A stretch of DNA of 64,000 nucleotides from Armatimonadota bacterium. Its GTDB lineage: Bacteria > Armatimonadota > Fimbriimonadia > Fimbriimonadales > Fimbriimonadaceae. Location of the stretch: NCBI GenBank assembly GCA_023392285.1, contig JAEVZK010000010.1, positions 1 through 64,000 on the forward strand. The letters are read 5' to 3'. The notes beneath the pieces were generated by a model, which saw only the letters and a list, made by a program, of their open reading frames with translations, was not told the DNA's origin and made no database searches. A program made the translations under genes and the position numbers. Below are positions 1 to 7,083 of this stretch, piece by piece. Numbering within the stretch: the first letter of the stretch is position 1; every line of letters begins with the position of its first letter.

Positions 1-477
1 GTTCGCGTCCGGTACCCGCATGTTCAGGATGCGCCCGTCGCCGTCCATGTCCTTCCTCTCCAAGCCGTAAGGGTCCTCCTCATCGTAGGGATAAGGCCTT
101 GTCGAGCTACGGATGATTCTCGGCGGCATCTCAAGCGCCCATTCGGCCCCGTCCGGATTAACTCGCGGAACTAGATAAAACGTATGCTCACGTAGCAGGT
201 TACGATGCACGGTGACGAGACGCTCGATTAGGAGCAGCACCGCGGTAGATGCGCTTACCTCGCTCGCATGGATATTGCCGTCGCACCAAAAGGCGGGCTT
301 CTCCGCATCCGGTCCGGTCGCGCTGTCACTTACTGTCGCGAGCCACGTCTCACGTCCCTCATGGCTCTTCCCAATGCTGCTGATCCGAACTAGATCTGGA
401 TGCTCAGCTGCGAAGTCTTTGAGCAGTTGGGTGAGCTCGTCATAGCGATAGTAGCGATCAAACGTGATCTTCGGCAC
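1..477 (-). CDS. Zinc carboxypeptidase, peptidase family M14 (C-terminal part cut off by window edge)
   Basis: Reading the minus strand from a GTG at 477 gives 159 codons open to the window edge. The protein begins PKITFDRYYRYDELTQLL and carries an NIHASE motif near residue 66, matching the HxxE zinc-binding motif of M14 metallocarboxypeptidases. It continues with RVNPDGAEWAL, the conserved substrate-binding segment (VNPDG). M14 enzymes remove C-terminal residues from peptides or amidated cell-wall stems. No signal peptide is visible at this start, so a secreted form would need an upstream start, which I do not see. The GTG has no good Shine-Dalgarno; CATACT lies 7 nt upstream, fitting the leaderless pattern seen elsewhere. 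The second zinc His and the catalytic Glu lie beyond the edge. Confidence 0.85.
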   Translation of the reverse strand, partial: MPKITFDRYYRYDELTQLLKDFAAEHPDLVRISSIGKSHEGRETWLATVSDSATGPDAEKPAFWCDGNIHASEVSASTAVLLLIERLVTVHRNLLREHTFYLVPRVNPDGAEWALEMPPRIIRSSTRPYPYDEEDPYGLERKDMDGDGRILNMRVPDAN

Positions 478-595
478 AGTTCCAAGTATGCCAGAACTTG
501 GGAAAGCCTTCGGGCCAAACCGCCCCAGGTGCCGGCCTTGAGAGCCAACGCTCCCGCCCTTAACACTCAAGACTCAACACCCGACACCTCTTTCC

Positions 596-748
596 CGAAC
601 GCCGACCGCCGAACGCCGACCGCCGAACGCCGAACACCAACACTCAAACCTCAACACCAAACCCGAACACTCAAAACTCAACACCCAACACCTCTTTTCC
701 GCCCACCGAACACCGAACACCGAACACCGAACACCGAACACCGACCCC
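596..748. repeat. Degenerate nonamer repeat patch (CCGAACACC-type)
   Basis: This lies in the 324-base gap between the M14 gene and the dCMP deaminase. It is built from imperfect units such as CCGAACGCC, CCGAACACC and TCAACACCC, ending in about five head-to-tail perfect CCGAACACC copies near 705-745. The same word recurs at 13933-13957 and, in degenerate form, through 14084-14240. Open frames across it translate to FGVRCSVFGVR-like strings and are artefacts. No spacers separate the units, so it is not a CRISPR. The function is unknown. Confidence 0.75.
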
Positions 749-788
749 TCGGGTGGCGCTTCTAGCGCATTCGCCGGCCAATCGCTTC

Positions 789-794
789 CATAAT
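789..794 (+). promoter_or_regulatory. Putative -10 element, leaderless start of the dCMP deaminase operon
   Basis: CATAAT lies 7 nt upstream of the ATG at 802, and there is no Shine-Dalgarno. The spacing matches the other leaderless-type starts in this window. I see no convincing -35 box. Confidence 0.35.
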
Positions 795-801
795 CTGAAC
801 C

Positions 802-1278
802 ATGCAAGAGAGGCCGAGTTGGGATGCGTACTTCATGCAGATCGCGCACCTCGTGAAAACGCGCGCGACATGTCCGCGAAGGTCCGTCGGCGCTCTCATC
901 GTCCGAGATCGGCGAATTATTTCGACGGGCTACAATGGTTCTCCGAAGGGGCTCCCCCATTGCCCACCCGGCGGTCCCGAAAATGACTGGCCGAATGGCT
1001 GTATGCGGGCGGGGCATTGCATTCGCTCCCTTCACGCGGAGCAGAATTCGCTGCTTCAGGCGGCGATGATCGGAGTGGCTTGCGAGGGAGCGACGATGTA
1101 CGTGACTTGTCAGCCTTGCAACAGCTGCGCAAAAATGATCATCAACGCCGGCATCGATCGGGTGATCTATGAAGGGGACTACCCGGACGAGTTTTCAAAA
1201 GAACTCTTCCGACAGGCGAAGATAGAAGTGCTTCGCTACCGAGACGGACGTCTGGAAAAGGTAGAGCTTGGCGCATGA
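802..1278 (+). CDS. Deoxycytidylate (dCMP) deaminase, ComEB-like
   Basis: This 158-residue protein has the zinc-dependent cytidine/deoxycytidylate deaminase signature: LHAEQN (zinc His plus catalytic Glu) near residue 75 and PCNSCAK (two zinc Cys) near residue 104. It also has the early segment STGYNGSPKG typical of dCMP deaminases. The family converts dCMP to dUMP to feed thymidylate synthesis; the length fits. The next gene overlaps by 4 nt (ATGA), so it heads the operon wecA-wecB-uppP-pth, although its role is nucleotide metabolism rather than envelope synthesis. ComEB proteins of the same family are named after competence loci, but nothing here suggests competence. Confidence 0.9.
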   Translation: MQERPSWDAYFMQIAHLVKTRATCPRRSVGALIVRDRRIISTGYNGSPKGLPHCPPGGPENDWPNGCMRAGHCIRSLHAEQNSLLQAAMIGVACEGATMYVTCQPCNSCAKMIINAGIDRVIYEGDYPDEFSKELFRQAKIEVLRYRDGRLEKVELGA

Positions 1279-2306
1279 TTTGGTTTGACTTGTTTGGGAA
1301 GGTCGATTCGGGGCCTCTACCCGGTTTTCGCTACCCGCTGGTGACCGGCGTGGTGGCGCTGATCGTTTCCTATTTGCTGACCCCCCTCGTTCGAAAGCTG
1401 GCGTTCAAGTACGGTGCGGTCGATGATCCCAAGCGGGACGACCGGAGAATTCACAAGGAGCCTCTGCCTCGCTGGGGTGGAATCGCGATCTACGTGGGAA
1501 TTGTGGTCGCGATTGGCATCGTCCTTCCATTCGCAAACGCCGGCCACGTGATCTACCCCAATTATCTAATCGGGATCGTCATCGTCGGAGGCTTGTTAGT
1601 CGTTGCGGGCGCGCTCGACGACCTGTATCAGTACTCGGCGAAAATCCAACTCCTCATCTTATTGGCGGCGGGCGTTGTGGTGCAGTTCTTTGCAAGCTCA
1701 CAGGGGCAGATCCAAATCAAGAGTTTCGGAAACCCTCTGTCACCGAGCCATCCAATCATCCTCGGCTCGCTCGCGATGCTCGTGACCGCGATTTATATTT
1801 TCATCGTGACGAAGACAATGGACACGATCGACGGCGTCGATGGTTTGGCGGCCGGGATTGCGACGATTTCCGCCGCGACCCTGACGATCATCGGAGTTTA
1901 TGGGGAGCAGCCCCGTGTGGCGATTATCGCTGCCGCCATCGCCGGTGCGGCCTTGGGCTTCCTGCGCCACAACTACAATCCCGCCAAAATTATCATGGGC
2001 ACTGGCGGAGCCTACATTTTGGGTTTTATGCTGGCGTGCCTGAGTATTGTGGGTGCGTTCAAGACGGCCGCCGCCATTGCGCTGATCATTCCCCTCTGCG
2101 TCTTCGGTGTGCCTCTATTTGATGCCGCCCAGGTGGTGATCCGGCGTAAGCTGAGCGGGGTGCCGATTACCCAGGCGGATAAGCGGCATGTCCACCACAC
2201 CTTGCTCAACAAAGGGCTGAGTCAACGCCAAACCGTGCTCGTTCTGTACTTGGCCGCTGCCTTGCTATGTTTTGCGCTCATCGTGGTGGTGCGGAGTTAT
2301 GCCTAA
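1275..2306 (+). CDS. wecA: Undecaprenyl-phosphate sugar-1-phosphate transferase (WecA/TagO/MraY family)
   Basis: An integral membrane protein of 343 residues with about ten hydrophobic segments. Family motifs are present: VDDPKRDDRRIHKEPLPRWGG near residue 50, LDDLYQY near residue 115, DTIDGVDGLAAG near residue 180 (catalytic Asp region), and the cytoplasmic loop KRHVHHTLLNKGLSQRQ near residue 300 that corresponds to the HIHH motif of WecA/TagO. It should transfer GlcNAc-1-phosphate (or a related sugar phosphate) from UDP-sugar to undecaprenyl phosphate, the first step of surface polysaccharide assembly. It overlaps the deaminase by 4 nt and is followed by wecB with an 8-nt overlap. The exact sugar cannot be read from sequence. 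Confidence 0.92.
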   Translation: MIWFDLFGKVDSGPLPGFRYPLVTGVVALIVSYLLTPLVRKLAFKYGAVDDPKRDDRRIHKEPLPRWGGIAIYVGIVVAIGIVLPFANAGHVIYPNYLIGIVIVGGLLVVAGALDDLYQYSAKIQLLILLAAGVVVQFFASSQGQIQIKSFGNPLSPSHPIILGSLAMLVTAIYIFIVTKTMDTIDGVDGLAAGIATISAATLTIIGVYGEQPRVAIIAAAIAGAALGFLRHNYNPAKIIMGTGGAYILGFMLACLSIVGAFKTAAAIALIIPLCVFGVPLFDAAQVVIRRKLSGVPITQADKRHVHHTLLNKGLSQRQTVLVLYLAAALLCFALIVVVRSYA

Positions 2307-3432
2307 GCCGCACATCGTTTTGATCGTCGGCACACGTCCAGAAGCGATCAAGGTCGCTCCGATCGCGCTCGAGTTACGGCGCTACTCAGACCGTCTCGAC
2401 ACCACTCTTCTTTCTACCGGCCAACACCAAGAGATGCTTTATCAGGCGCTCGCCGCGTTTGGATTAAAGCCAGACAAAGATCTCGCCATCATGCAGCATG
2501 GGCAGACTCTTGCTGAGGTAACGTCGCGTGCTTTGTCGGGTATCGATGAAGCATTGAGCGCCCTCGAACCTTCGATGGTGATCGCTCAGGGAGATACGAC
2601 GACCACCTTCGCCTCGAGTCTTGCCGCCTTTTACCGGAGAATTCCCTTTGCGCACGTGGAGGCTGGCTTGCGCACGGATACGATCGACAACCCTTTTCCA
2701 GAGGAATTCAACCGCCGCGCAGCGGGGCTCATTTCGAAAATGCATCTGGCACCGACTCGCTGGGCGTTCGACAACCTTCTGAAAGAAGGGAAGGACCCGG
2801 CCACCATCTCGATTACTGGCAACACGGGAATCGATGCAGTGCGTTTGGCCGCTGAGGTTTCTCCCGATGAATGGTTTCCTGAGCATGCCGGGCGCGTCGT
2901 TCTTCTCACGACCCACCGGCGCGAGAACTGGGGTGAACCTCAGGTGGCGATCGCTCGCGCCGCCAAACGTCTGGTGGAGGAGTTCGAGGACGTGCTCCTA
3001 GTCGTGCCCATGCACAAAAACCCTTCCGTTCGCGAGACTTTGGAGAGCGTGCTTGCTGACCAAACCCGAATTCGCCTCGTGGAACCGCCCGACTATGCTC
3101 CGTTCGTCAAGCTGATGCAGCGCAGTGCCTTGATCTTGTCTGACAGCGGCGGGGTACAGGAGGAAGCACCTGCCTTCGGTATCCCTGTGCTCGTGTTGCG
3201 TACGACGACAGAAAGGCCCGAAGGCGTGGAAGCGGGCACAGCAAAGTTGGTCGGAACCGACGAAGAAGAGATTTATCGAAATGCGCGGATTCTGCTGGGT
3301 AATTCGGCTGCATACGAAGCGATGGCGAAGGCCGTGAGTCCTTACGGAGACGGCAAGGCCTCAAGTAGAATTCGATATATCATCGCCAAGGAGTTAGGCG
3401 TCGACACACCGCAGGAGCCTATGTGGGAATAA
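2299..3432 (+). CDS. wecB: UDP-N-acetylglucosamine 2-epimerase (non-hydrolysing)
   Basis: A cytoplasmic enzyme of 377 residues interconverting UDP-GlcNAc and UDP-ManNAc. Motifs include VGTRPEAIKVAP at the N-terminus, QGDTTTTFA near residue 95, HVEAGLRT followed by NPFPEEFNRR, TTHRRENWG near residue 205 and SDSGGVQEEAP near residue 280, all typical of the family. I chose the ATG at 2299 (MPKPHIVLIVGTRPE) rather than a longer frame starting at 2272, because the family begins just before the GTRPEAIK motif. It overlaps the upstream transferase by 8 nt and uppP by 10 nt. ManNAc made here would be a natural second sugar on the WecA product. Confidence 0.93.
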   Translation: MPKPHIVLIVGTRPEAIKVAPIALELRRYSDRLDTTLLSTGQHQEMLYQALAAFGLKPDKDLAIMQHGQTLAEVTSRALSGIDEALSALEPSMVIAQGDTTTTFASSLAAFYRRIPFAHVEAGLRTDTIDNPFPEEFNRRAAGLISKMHLAPTRWAFDNLLKEGKDPATISITGNTGIDAVRLAAEVSPDEWFPEHAGRVVLLTTHRRENWGEPQVAIARAAKRLVEEFEDVLLVVPMHKNPSVRETLESVLADQTRIRLVEPPDYAPFVKLMQRSALILSDSGGVQEEAPAFGIPVLVLRTTTERPEGVEAGTAKLVGTDEEEIYRNARILLGNSAAYEAMAKAVSPYGDGKASSRIRYIIAKELGVDTPQEPMWE

Positions 3433-4346
3433 TTGAATCGATCGTCCTCGGCCTAGTTCAGGGCCTCACCGAATTCCTTCCGATCAGCAGTACTGCGCAT
3501 TTGAGAATTATTCCGGCGCTTGTTGGCTGGGACGATCCCGGCGCAGCCTTCACCGCGATCATTCAGCTAGGAACCGTCGCTGCCGTGCTGCTGTACTTCG
3601 CCAAAGATATAAAAAATGTTCTTGTGAACTGGTGGCGCAGCGTCACCGGTAAGGGTGAATACGATAAGAGCGAAGCCCGGATGGCATGGGCGGTGATCAT
3701 CGGCTCGATCCCAATCATCATCGTCGGGTTAGCGCTTAAGTCGACGATCGAAACGAGATTCCGCTCGCTCTATATCATAGCCGCCTCGCTCATCGTGATG
3801 GGTGTGGTGATGCTGATCGCCGACCGCACTTCAAAAGGTCATCGCCAGCAGAAAGATGTCAAAGTCGCTGATGGGGTGATCGTCGGTCTTTGGCAGGTGT
3901 TGGCTGTAATCCCCGGCATGAGTCGCAGCGGAAGCACCATCTCAGGTGCTCTTTTCCAGAAATTTGATCGGGTTGCGGCTGCGCGATTCTCTTTTCTCCT
4001 CTCAATCCCTAGCGTGGCTGGAGCTGGTCTCTATGAAGGATACAAGACGTTAAAGGAGGCGAAACTGCCCCAAGAAGCAGGGGAATCGGCTGCGGCGTTT
4101 GCTTCACGGCAGATCCATTGGGCTCCCACCATCGTCGCGACGATCGTGGCGTTTATCGTGGGTTATATCTCGATCGCCTTCTTCCTCAAGTTTTTAGGCA
4201 AGCACGGCATTGCCCCGTTCGTTTGGTACCGGGTCGCTTTGGGCCTCCTCATCTTTGCCCTAGTGGGTGGCAATCTGATCAAGGCCGATGTCGGTGCCAA
4301 CACCTCTCTACAGGCTAAGCCGGACGTGGTTCAGCAACAGCCCTGA
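3423..4346 (+). CDS. uppP: Undecaprenyl-diphosphatase UppP (BacA)
   Basis: A polytopic membrane enzyme of 307 residues with a GTG start inside the end of wecB. The two signature regions are present: EFLPISSTAHL near residue 16 with the preceding QGLTE, and PGMSRSGSTISGAL near residue 165. It dephosphorylates undecaprenyl diphosphate to recycle the lipid carrier; overproduction gives bacitracin tolerance in other bacteria. It sits between carrier-loading enzymes and pth, so one operon both loads and regenerates the carrier. The stop overlaps the pth ATG by one base. Confidence 0.95.
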   Translation: MGIIESIVLGLVQGLTEFLPISSTAHLRIIPALVGWDDPGAAFTAIIQLGTVAAVLLYFAKDIKNVLVNWWRSVTGKGEYDKSEARMAWAVIIGSIPIIIVGLALKSTIETRFRSLYIIAASLIVMGVVMLIADRTSKGHRQQKDVKVADGVIVGLWQVLAVIPGMSRSGSTISGALFQKFDRVAAARFSFLLSIPSVAGAGLYEGYKTLKEAKLPQEAGESAAAFASRQIHWAPTIVATIVAFIVGYISIAFFLKFLGKHGIAPFVWYRVALGLLIFALVGGNLIKADVGANTSLQAKPDVVQQQP

Positions 4347-4951
4347 TGTTTCGCAAGAAGAACAAGGTTGAAGTCGTTCCCGAATGGATGATCGTGGGTT
4401 TGGGAAATCCGGGGCCTGAATATCGGGGAACCCGCCACAACGTCGGTTTCGAAGTGATCGACGCTTTGGCCGAACGATTCAAGATCAAACTAGATCGCAG
4501 TAAGCATCGCGCGAGGTTCGGCTCCGGAAAAATCTCCGAATCGGGCGTCATGCTTGTTAAGCCCTTGACCTTTATGAACCTCAGCGGCCAAGCGGTTGCT
4601 CCCCTTGCTCGCGAACATGCGATCAAGCCTGACAAAGTTGTTGTGATCGCCGATGATCTCGACCTTCCTACGGGGAAGCTGCGGTTGCGAGAGACCGGCA
4701 GTGCAGGCGGCCACAATGGGCACAAATCGCTCATCCACTCCCTTGGAACACAGGATTATCCTCGATTCAAAATCGGGGTGGGCAAGGGCGGAGCCGACAC
4801 GATCAGCCACGTTCTCGGCGGCTTTACTCCGGGCGAGAGGATCGACATCAAACGGGCGATCGAAGGATGTGTTGAAGCGGTGACCGTACTTCTAACCGAG
4901 GGCCCACTCGCCGCCCAGACGGTGGTGGACCGCGTCAACAAGGCATCCTAG
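4346..4951 (+). CDS. pth: Peptidyl-tRNA hydrolase
   Basis: A protein of 201 residues with VGLGNPGPEYRGTRHNVGF (the catalytic His lies in the RHNVG segment), FMNLSGQAV near residue 75, and DDLDLPTGKLRLR followed by SAGGHNGHKSL near residue 105. These are the conserved motifs of bacterial Pth. It cleaves peptidyl-tRNAs released from stalled ribosomes. There is an extra N-terminal stretch of about 15 residues before the usual start. It is the last gene of the overlapping five-gene operon; the following genes are convergent. Confidence 0.95.
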   Translation: MFRKKNKVEVVPEWMIVGLGNPGPEYRGTRHNVGFEVIDALAERFKIKLDRSKHRARFGSGKISESGVMLVKPLTFMNLSGQAVAPLAREHAIKPDKVVVIADDLDLPTGKLRLRETGSAGGHNGHKSLIHSLGTQDYPRFKIGVGKGGADTISHVLGGFTPGERIDIKRAIEGCVEAVTVLLTEGPLAAQTVVDRVNKAS

Positions 4952-4960
4952 AAACAAATT

Positions 4961-4981
4961 GCCCCGCCAGATCGACGGGGC
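4961..4981 (-). terminator. Hairpin between convergent pth and the 5006-5509 gene
   Basis: GCCCCG at 4961-4966 pairs with CGGGGC at 4976-4981 around a 9-nt loop. Read on the minus strand it is followed by AATTTGTTTC, a modest U-rich tail, so it best fits termination of the minus-strand gene. Plus-strand termination is possible but no T-run follows. Confidence 0.5.
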
Positions 4982-5005
4982 TCTGAGAGGAGAGGTCGGT
5001 AAGAC

Positions 5006-5509
5006 TTAACTGACGAGGAGCGCTTCTCTCCGTTCAGCGAAAGTGTGAATCCGATTCAGTACGTGCAGCGGCCCCGCAGATCCTTCCCAAACGCTGCTGT
5101 CCCTGTTCATGTAGGTGTAATAGACCATCGCCCCATCCTTGGTTTTGGCCCACCGAGATTTGCCAAGGCCGCTAAAAAGAAGCACGTACATTCCTGGGGG
5201 TACTTGAATGTCATCCTTGAACGCGTGAGCGTTCATGGCCAAATCTCCTGCATCCACCGCGCAATCGCTGACGACGACATGCCCTCGCAAGGAGATCCGC
5301 ATAGACCCCTGGTTCTGTAATAGAACGAATTCTTGCTCAGCCTGATTGCTCTTCTGAATACCGACGATTCTTAACACTCGATTTGCCTCCCGATAACATC
5401 TTGACGAGGAGGTGCCCTCATTTGGAAGCAGGAAATTTCTATTTCCGATTTCTTCGCAAAATTCTGAGTGAGGAATTCTTTCCCACCGAAAGATACACCG
5501 GTTATTCAC
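5006..5509 (-). CDS. Unrecognised protein with a possible lamin-tail-like (LTD) beta domain
   Basis: A GTG-start frame of 167 residues. I cannot assign a family. From about residue 44 the pattern EFVLLQNQG, then ISLRGHVVVSD, then VPPGMYVLLFSGLG and VLNRIHTF resembles the beta-sandwich rhythm of lamin-tail domains (hydrophobic strand, NxG turn, 'PPG-YVLL'). That is a resemblance judged by eye only. No signal peptide is visible, which is unusual because bacterial LTDs are often exported. A later GTG near the VLRIVG segment could be the true start. It is followed by a hairpin at 4961-4981. Confidence 0.5.
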   Translation of the reverse strand: MNNRCIFRWERIPHSEFCEEIGNRNFLLPNEGTSSSRCYREANRVLRIVGIQKSNQAEQEFVLLQNQGSMRISLRGHVVVSDCAVDAGDLAMNAHAFKDDIQVPPGMYVLLFSGLGKSRWAKTKDGAMVYYTYMNRDSSVWEGSAGPLHVLNRIHTFAERREALLVS

Positions 5510-5516
5510 ATAACCG
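5499..5516. repeat. 18-bp inverted repeat surrounding a start codon
   Basis: CGGTTAT at 5499-5505 and ATAACCG at 5510-5516 are perfect inverted copies. The GTG start codon of the minus-strand gene ending at 5509 sits at the loop. It could be an operator or an mRNA hairpin at the initiation site. It also lies between the 5524-6093 stop codon and the downstream start. Confidence 0.5.
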
Positions 5517-5523
5517 ATGAGAA

Positions 5524-6093
5524 TTACTCGCCTAATAGAACGATTTGTGGGACTTCATCGATATCTGCCTGCCGGCGCTCGAAGAAGTGATAGGCGTAGT
5601 TTGCCGACTCTTGAGCAACTTCTCTGAATTTAGCCATGGCTTTCTTCCTGCGCCACCACGACCACCCTTCGACCACCATTTCGAGGTGATCACTGGCAAT
5701 CTTGTCGATGATCAAGTTCAAACACACGTCGAGAGGAACCAACTTGCGAAAGAGAGGCAAATATGCTTCGATGGGCAGGGTAGCCAAGCGCCCAATTACA
5801 TGGGGAAGCGCTGACTGAGCGGCAAAGGGCAGTTCTTCTCCCAATTCCCAGCGGACATGATCTTCGACACGCTCGCCATACTGGCCAATTATTTCGAGGA
5901 TAGAAGCTTCGTCGCCCTCCTCTGCGGTGATCAGAAGATGATGGCTGCTCGCAACGCCAACTAGGCCGTACCGTAAGGCAAGTGCAAGCACATAACCAGC
6001 CGGCTTAAATCCCCGAGGCTTGGGCAGGCGATACTGCAAACACTTGAACGCTTGGTAAAACGTGTTGTCAGTCCTGATGAAAATCGGTTCCAT
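5524..6093 (-). CDS. Protein of unknown function, 189 residues
   Basis: I recognise no family. The protein begins MEPIFIRTDNTFYQAFKCLQ, is rich in Leu/Ala helices in the middle, and has a basic, Trp-rich stretch (EGWSWWRRKKAMAKF) near residue 145. No membrane segment or signal peptide is evident. It lies 14 nt upstream of the 5006-5509 gene on the same strand, so the two are probably cotranscribed. An AT-rich region of about 146 bp precedes it and contains a TTGACT hexamer near 6210 on the minus strand, a possible -35 box. The local AT content is higher than in the flanking operons, suggesting an acquired segment. Confidence 0.55.
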   Translation of the reverse strand: MEPIFIRTDNTFYQAFKCLQYRLPKPRGFKPAGYVLALALRYGLVGVASSHHLLITAEEGDEASILEIIGQYGERVEDHVRWELGEELPFAAQSALPHVIGRLATLPIEAYLPLFRKLVPLDVCLNLIIDKIASDHLEMVVEGWSWWRRKKAMAKFREVAQESANYAYHFFERRQADIDEVPQIVLLGE

Positions 6094-6239
6094 GCCCAGC
6101 TTCCATAGTTCGACCCAATCCTGAATCGAATAGTTTCTAGTTTCACTTTACAAAAGAAAAGCAGAAAAATTCCTGAAATCGTTGTGGATAAGAATTCTTC
6201 TGCATTGTCTACCACTGTTGAGCAGTCAATTCCAGACCC

Positions 6240-6596
6240 CTAAATCGGGTGTCTACCGTTTCCTTTGGCCAGACAACTTTTCCCCTTCAGAACCCACCGG
6301 GTGGGGTGGAAAAGAACTTTGGATTTGCGTTGGAATGGGCGTCGTTTGGTGATAATGTATTCATGCAACTGCGATGACAGAAGCGAGTCGTCGAGAAAGT
6401 GAGCAATCACTTCAAAGTTTTTAGGATCGCACCACTCCTGAATCAGTTGCTTGCAAACGTCTGCGGAGTACTGTCGCAGAGCCCTTTGGGGCATAGAGCA
6501 GGTCTGAGGCTCTATCGGCTGCAACAACAACTTAACGCTCCGTTCGCAGGGTTCCTTGGACCAGTCGCCTCGCGGATGTAGCGCCGAAAACGCCAA
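6240..6596 (-). CDS. Uncertain open frame, 118 residues
   Basis: An open frame with plausible but unrecognised protein content (for example ADVCKQLIQEW and VIAHFLDDSLLSSQL). It shows no known motif, has no evident ribosome-binding site, and competes with a short plus-strand frame. An internal DNA inverted repeat (CTTTTCC near 6270 with GGAAAAG near 6307) lies within it. It may be a small accessory gene or a decayed remnant. Confidence 0.3.
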   Translation of the reverse strand: MAFSALHPRGDWSKEPCERSVKLLLQPIEPQTCSMPQRALRQYSADVCKQLIQEWCDPKNFEVIAHFLDDSLLSSQLHEYIITKRRPFQRKSKVLFHPTRWVLKGKSCLAKGNGRHPI

Positions 6597-6627
6597 GGTC
6601 GTGATCGGAATGCACCGGAAGGTTGTC

Positions 6628-6850
6628 GATTCGGAGATTCGTCCGCAGCTTGCTGTAGACGAAGTGAAAGCTCACATTTTGTGAGCATCCATCCGAATCA
6701 AAGCTGTGGGGCGCCGCGAAATCTCAGGACGAGTGGCGCACCTAAGCCTCATCGGATGAGGATGCCTTTCGAAAGAAGGGCTTCTGAACCGAGTAATTCG
6801 CGCTGAAGGCTTTGGCTCCGGCCAGAGAGTTCGGCGCGTTTTATTTTTTT
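6628..6850 (+). ncRNA. Candidate structured RNA of unknown class, ending in an intrinsic terminator
   Basis: No supported gene covers this interval, but the plus strand folds repeatedly by eye. GATTCGGA (6628-6635) pairs with TCCGAATC (6692-6699) to close a three-way junction. Inside it are TTCGTC/GACGAA (6638-6643 with 6658-6663) and a perfect GCTCACA-TTT-TGTGAGC hairpin (6670-6686). Downstream are GCGCC/GGCGC (6711-6715 with 6735-6739) and CCTCAT-CGG-ATGAGG (6747-6761). It then ends in the strong terminator at 6799-6850. The U-run orientation fixes the plus strand, opposite to both neighbouring genes, so it is not an untranslated region of either. I compared it with RNase P, tmRNA, 6S, SRP, c-di-GMP and glycine riboswitch signatures and found no match. 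The 5' end is unknown. Confidence 0.4.
6799..6850 (+). terminator. Strong rho-independent terminator
   Basis: CGCGCTGAA (6799-6807) pairs with TTCGGCGCG (6830-6838) with one G-U pair. An inner GGC/GCC stem is possible. A 12-base run with eleven T follows at 6839-6850. No plus-strand protein gene lies upstream, which is the main reason to suspect the RNA at 6628. Confidence 0.8.
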
Positions 6851-7075
6851 CTAAGCCAAGATGCTAAGCGTCGAGCTCATCATTTCGTCCTGAACCCGAG
6901 CCATCTTTGCGGCGACTCCAACATTCAGCTTTGCTTGAGACATCTGAAGGCTGGCGTCTACAAGACCATCTAAGTCGCCGCTGCCAATGGATGCGGCCGC
7001 GCTCTGCATGATCTCATCAGCCGAGTTCAGCGAAAACTGAATCGCGGAGCTCAAACTTCCAACTGCGTTGAACAT
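6851..7075 (-). CDS. Small YjfB-like putative motility protein
   Basis: A 74-residue protein starting MFNAVGSLSSAIQFSLNS. Its C-terminal half reads LQMSQAKLNVGVAAKMARVQ, resembling the short YjfB family (typical text MSQAQ...VGIAVLKKAMD), annotated as putative motility proteins because of sigma-D-dependent expression in Bacillus. The function is not established. It begins 8 nt downstream of the GT2 stop, so translation is probably coupled to that gene. The match is by eye over about 35 residues. Confidence 0.5.
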   Translation of the reverse strand: MFNAVGSLSSAIQFSLNSADEIMQSAAASIGSGDLDGLVDASLQMSQAKLNVGVAAKMARVQDEMMSSTLSILA

Positions 7076-7083
7076 CAGGAGCT

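Noticed and set aside
705..748. Possible CRISPR array
   Set aside because: The 9-base units are head to tail with no spacers, and no cas genes are in the window.
574..1035. 153-codon minus-strand open frame
   Set aside because: Its C-terminal third is the nonamer repeat translated (FGVRCSVFGVR-type strings) and the rest is antisense to the dCMP deaminase.
6628..6850. Identity as RNase P, tmRNA, 6S, SRP RNA, c-di-GMP or glycine riboswitch
   Set aside because: The conserved core sequences of these RNAs are absent, so I report only an unclassified structured RNA.
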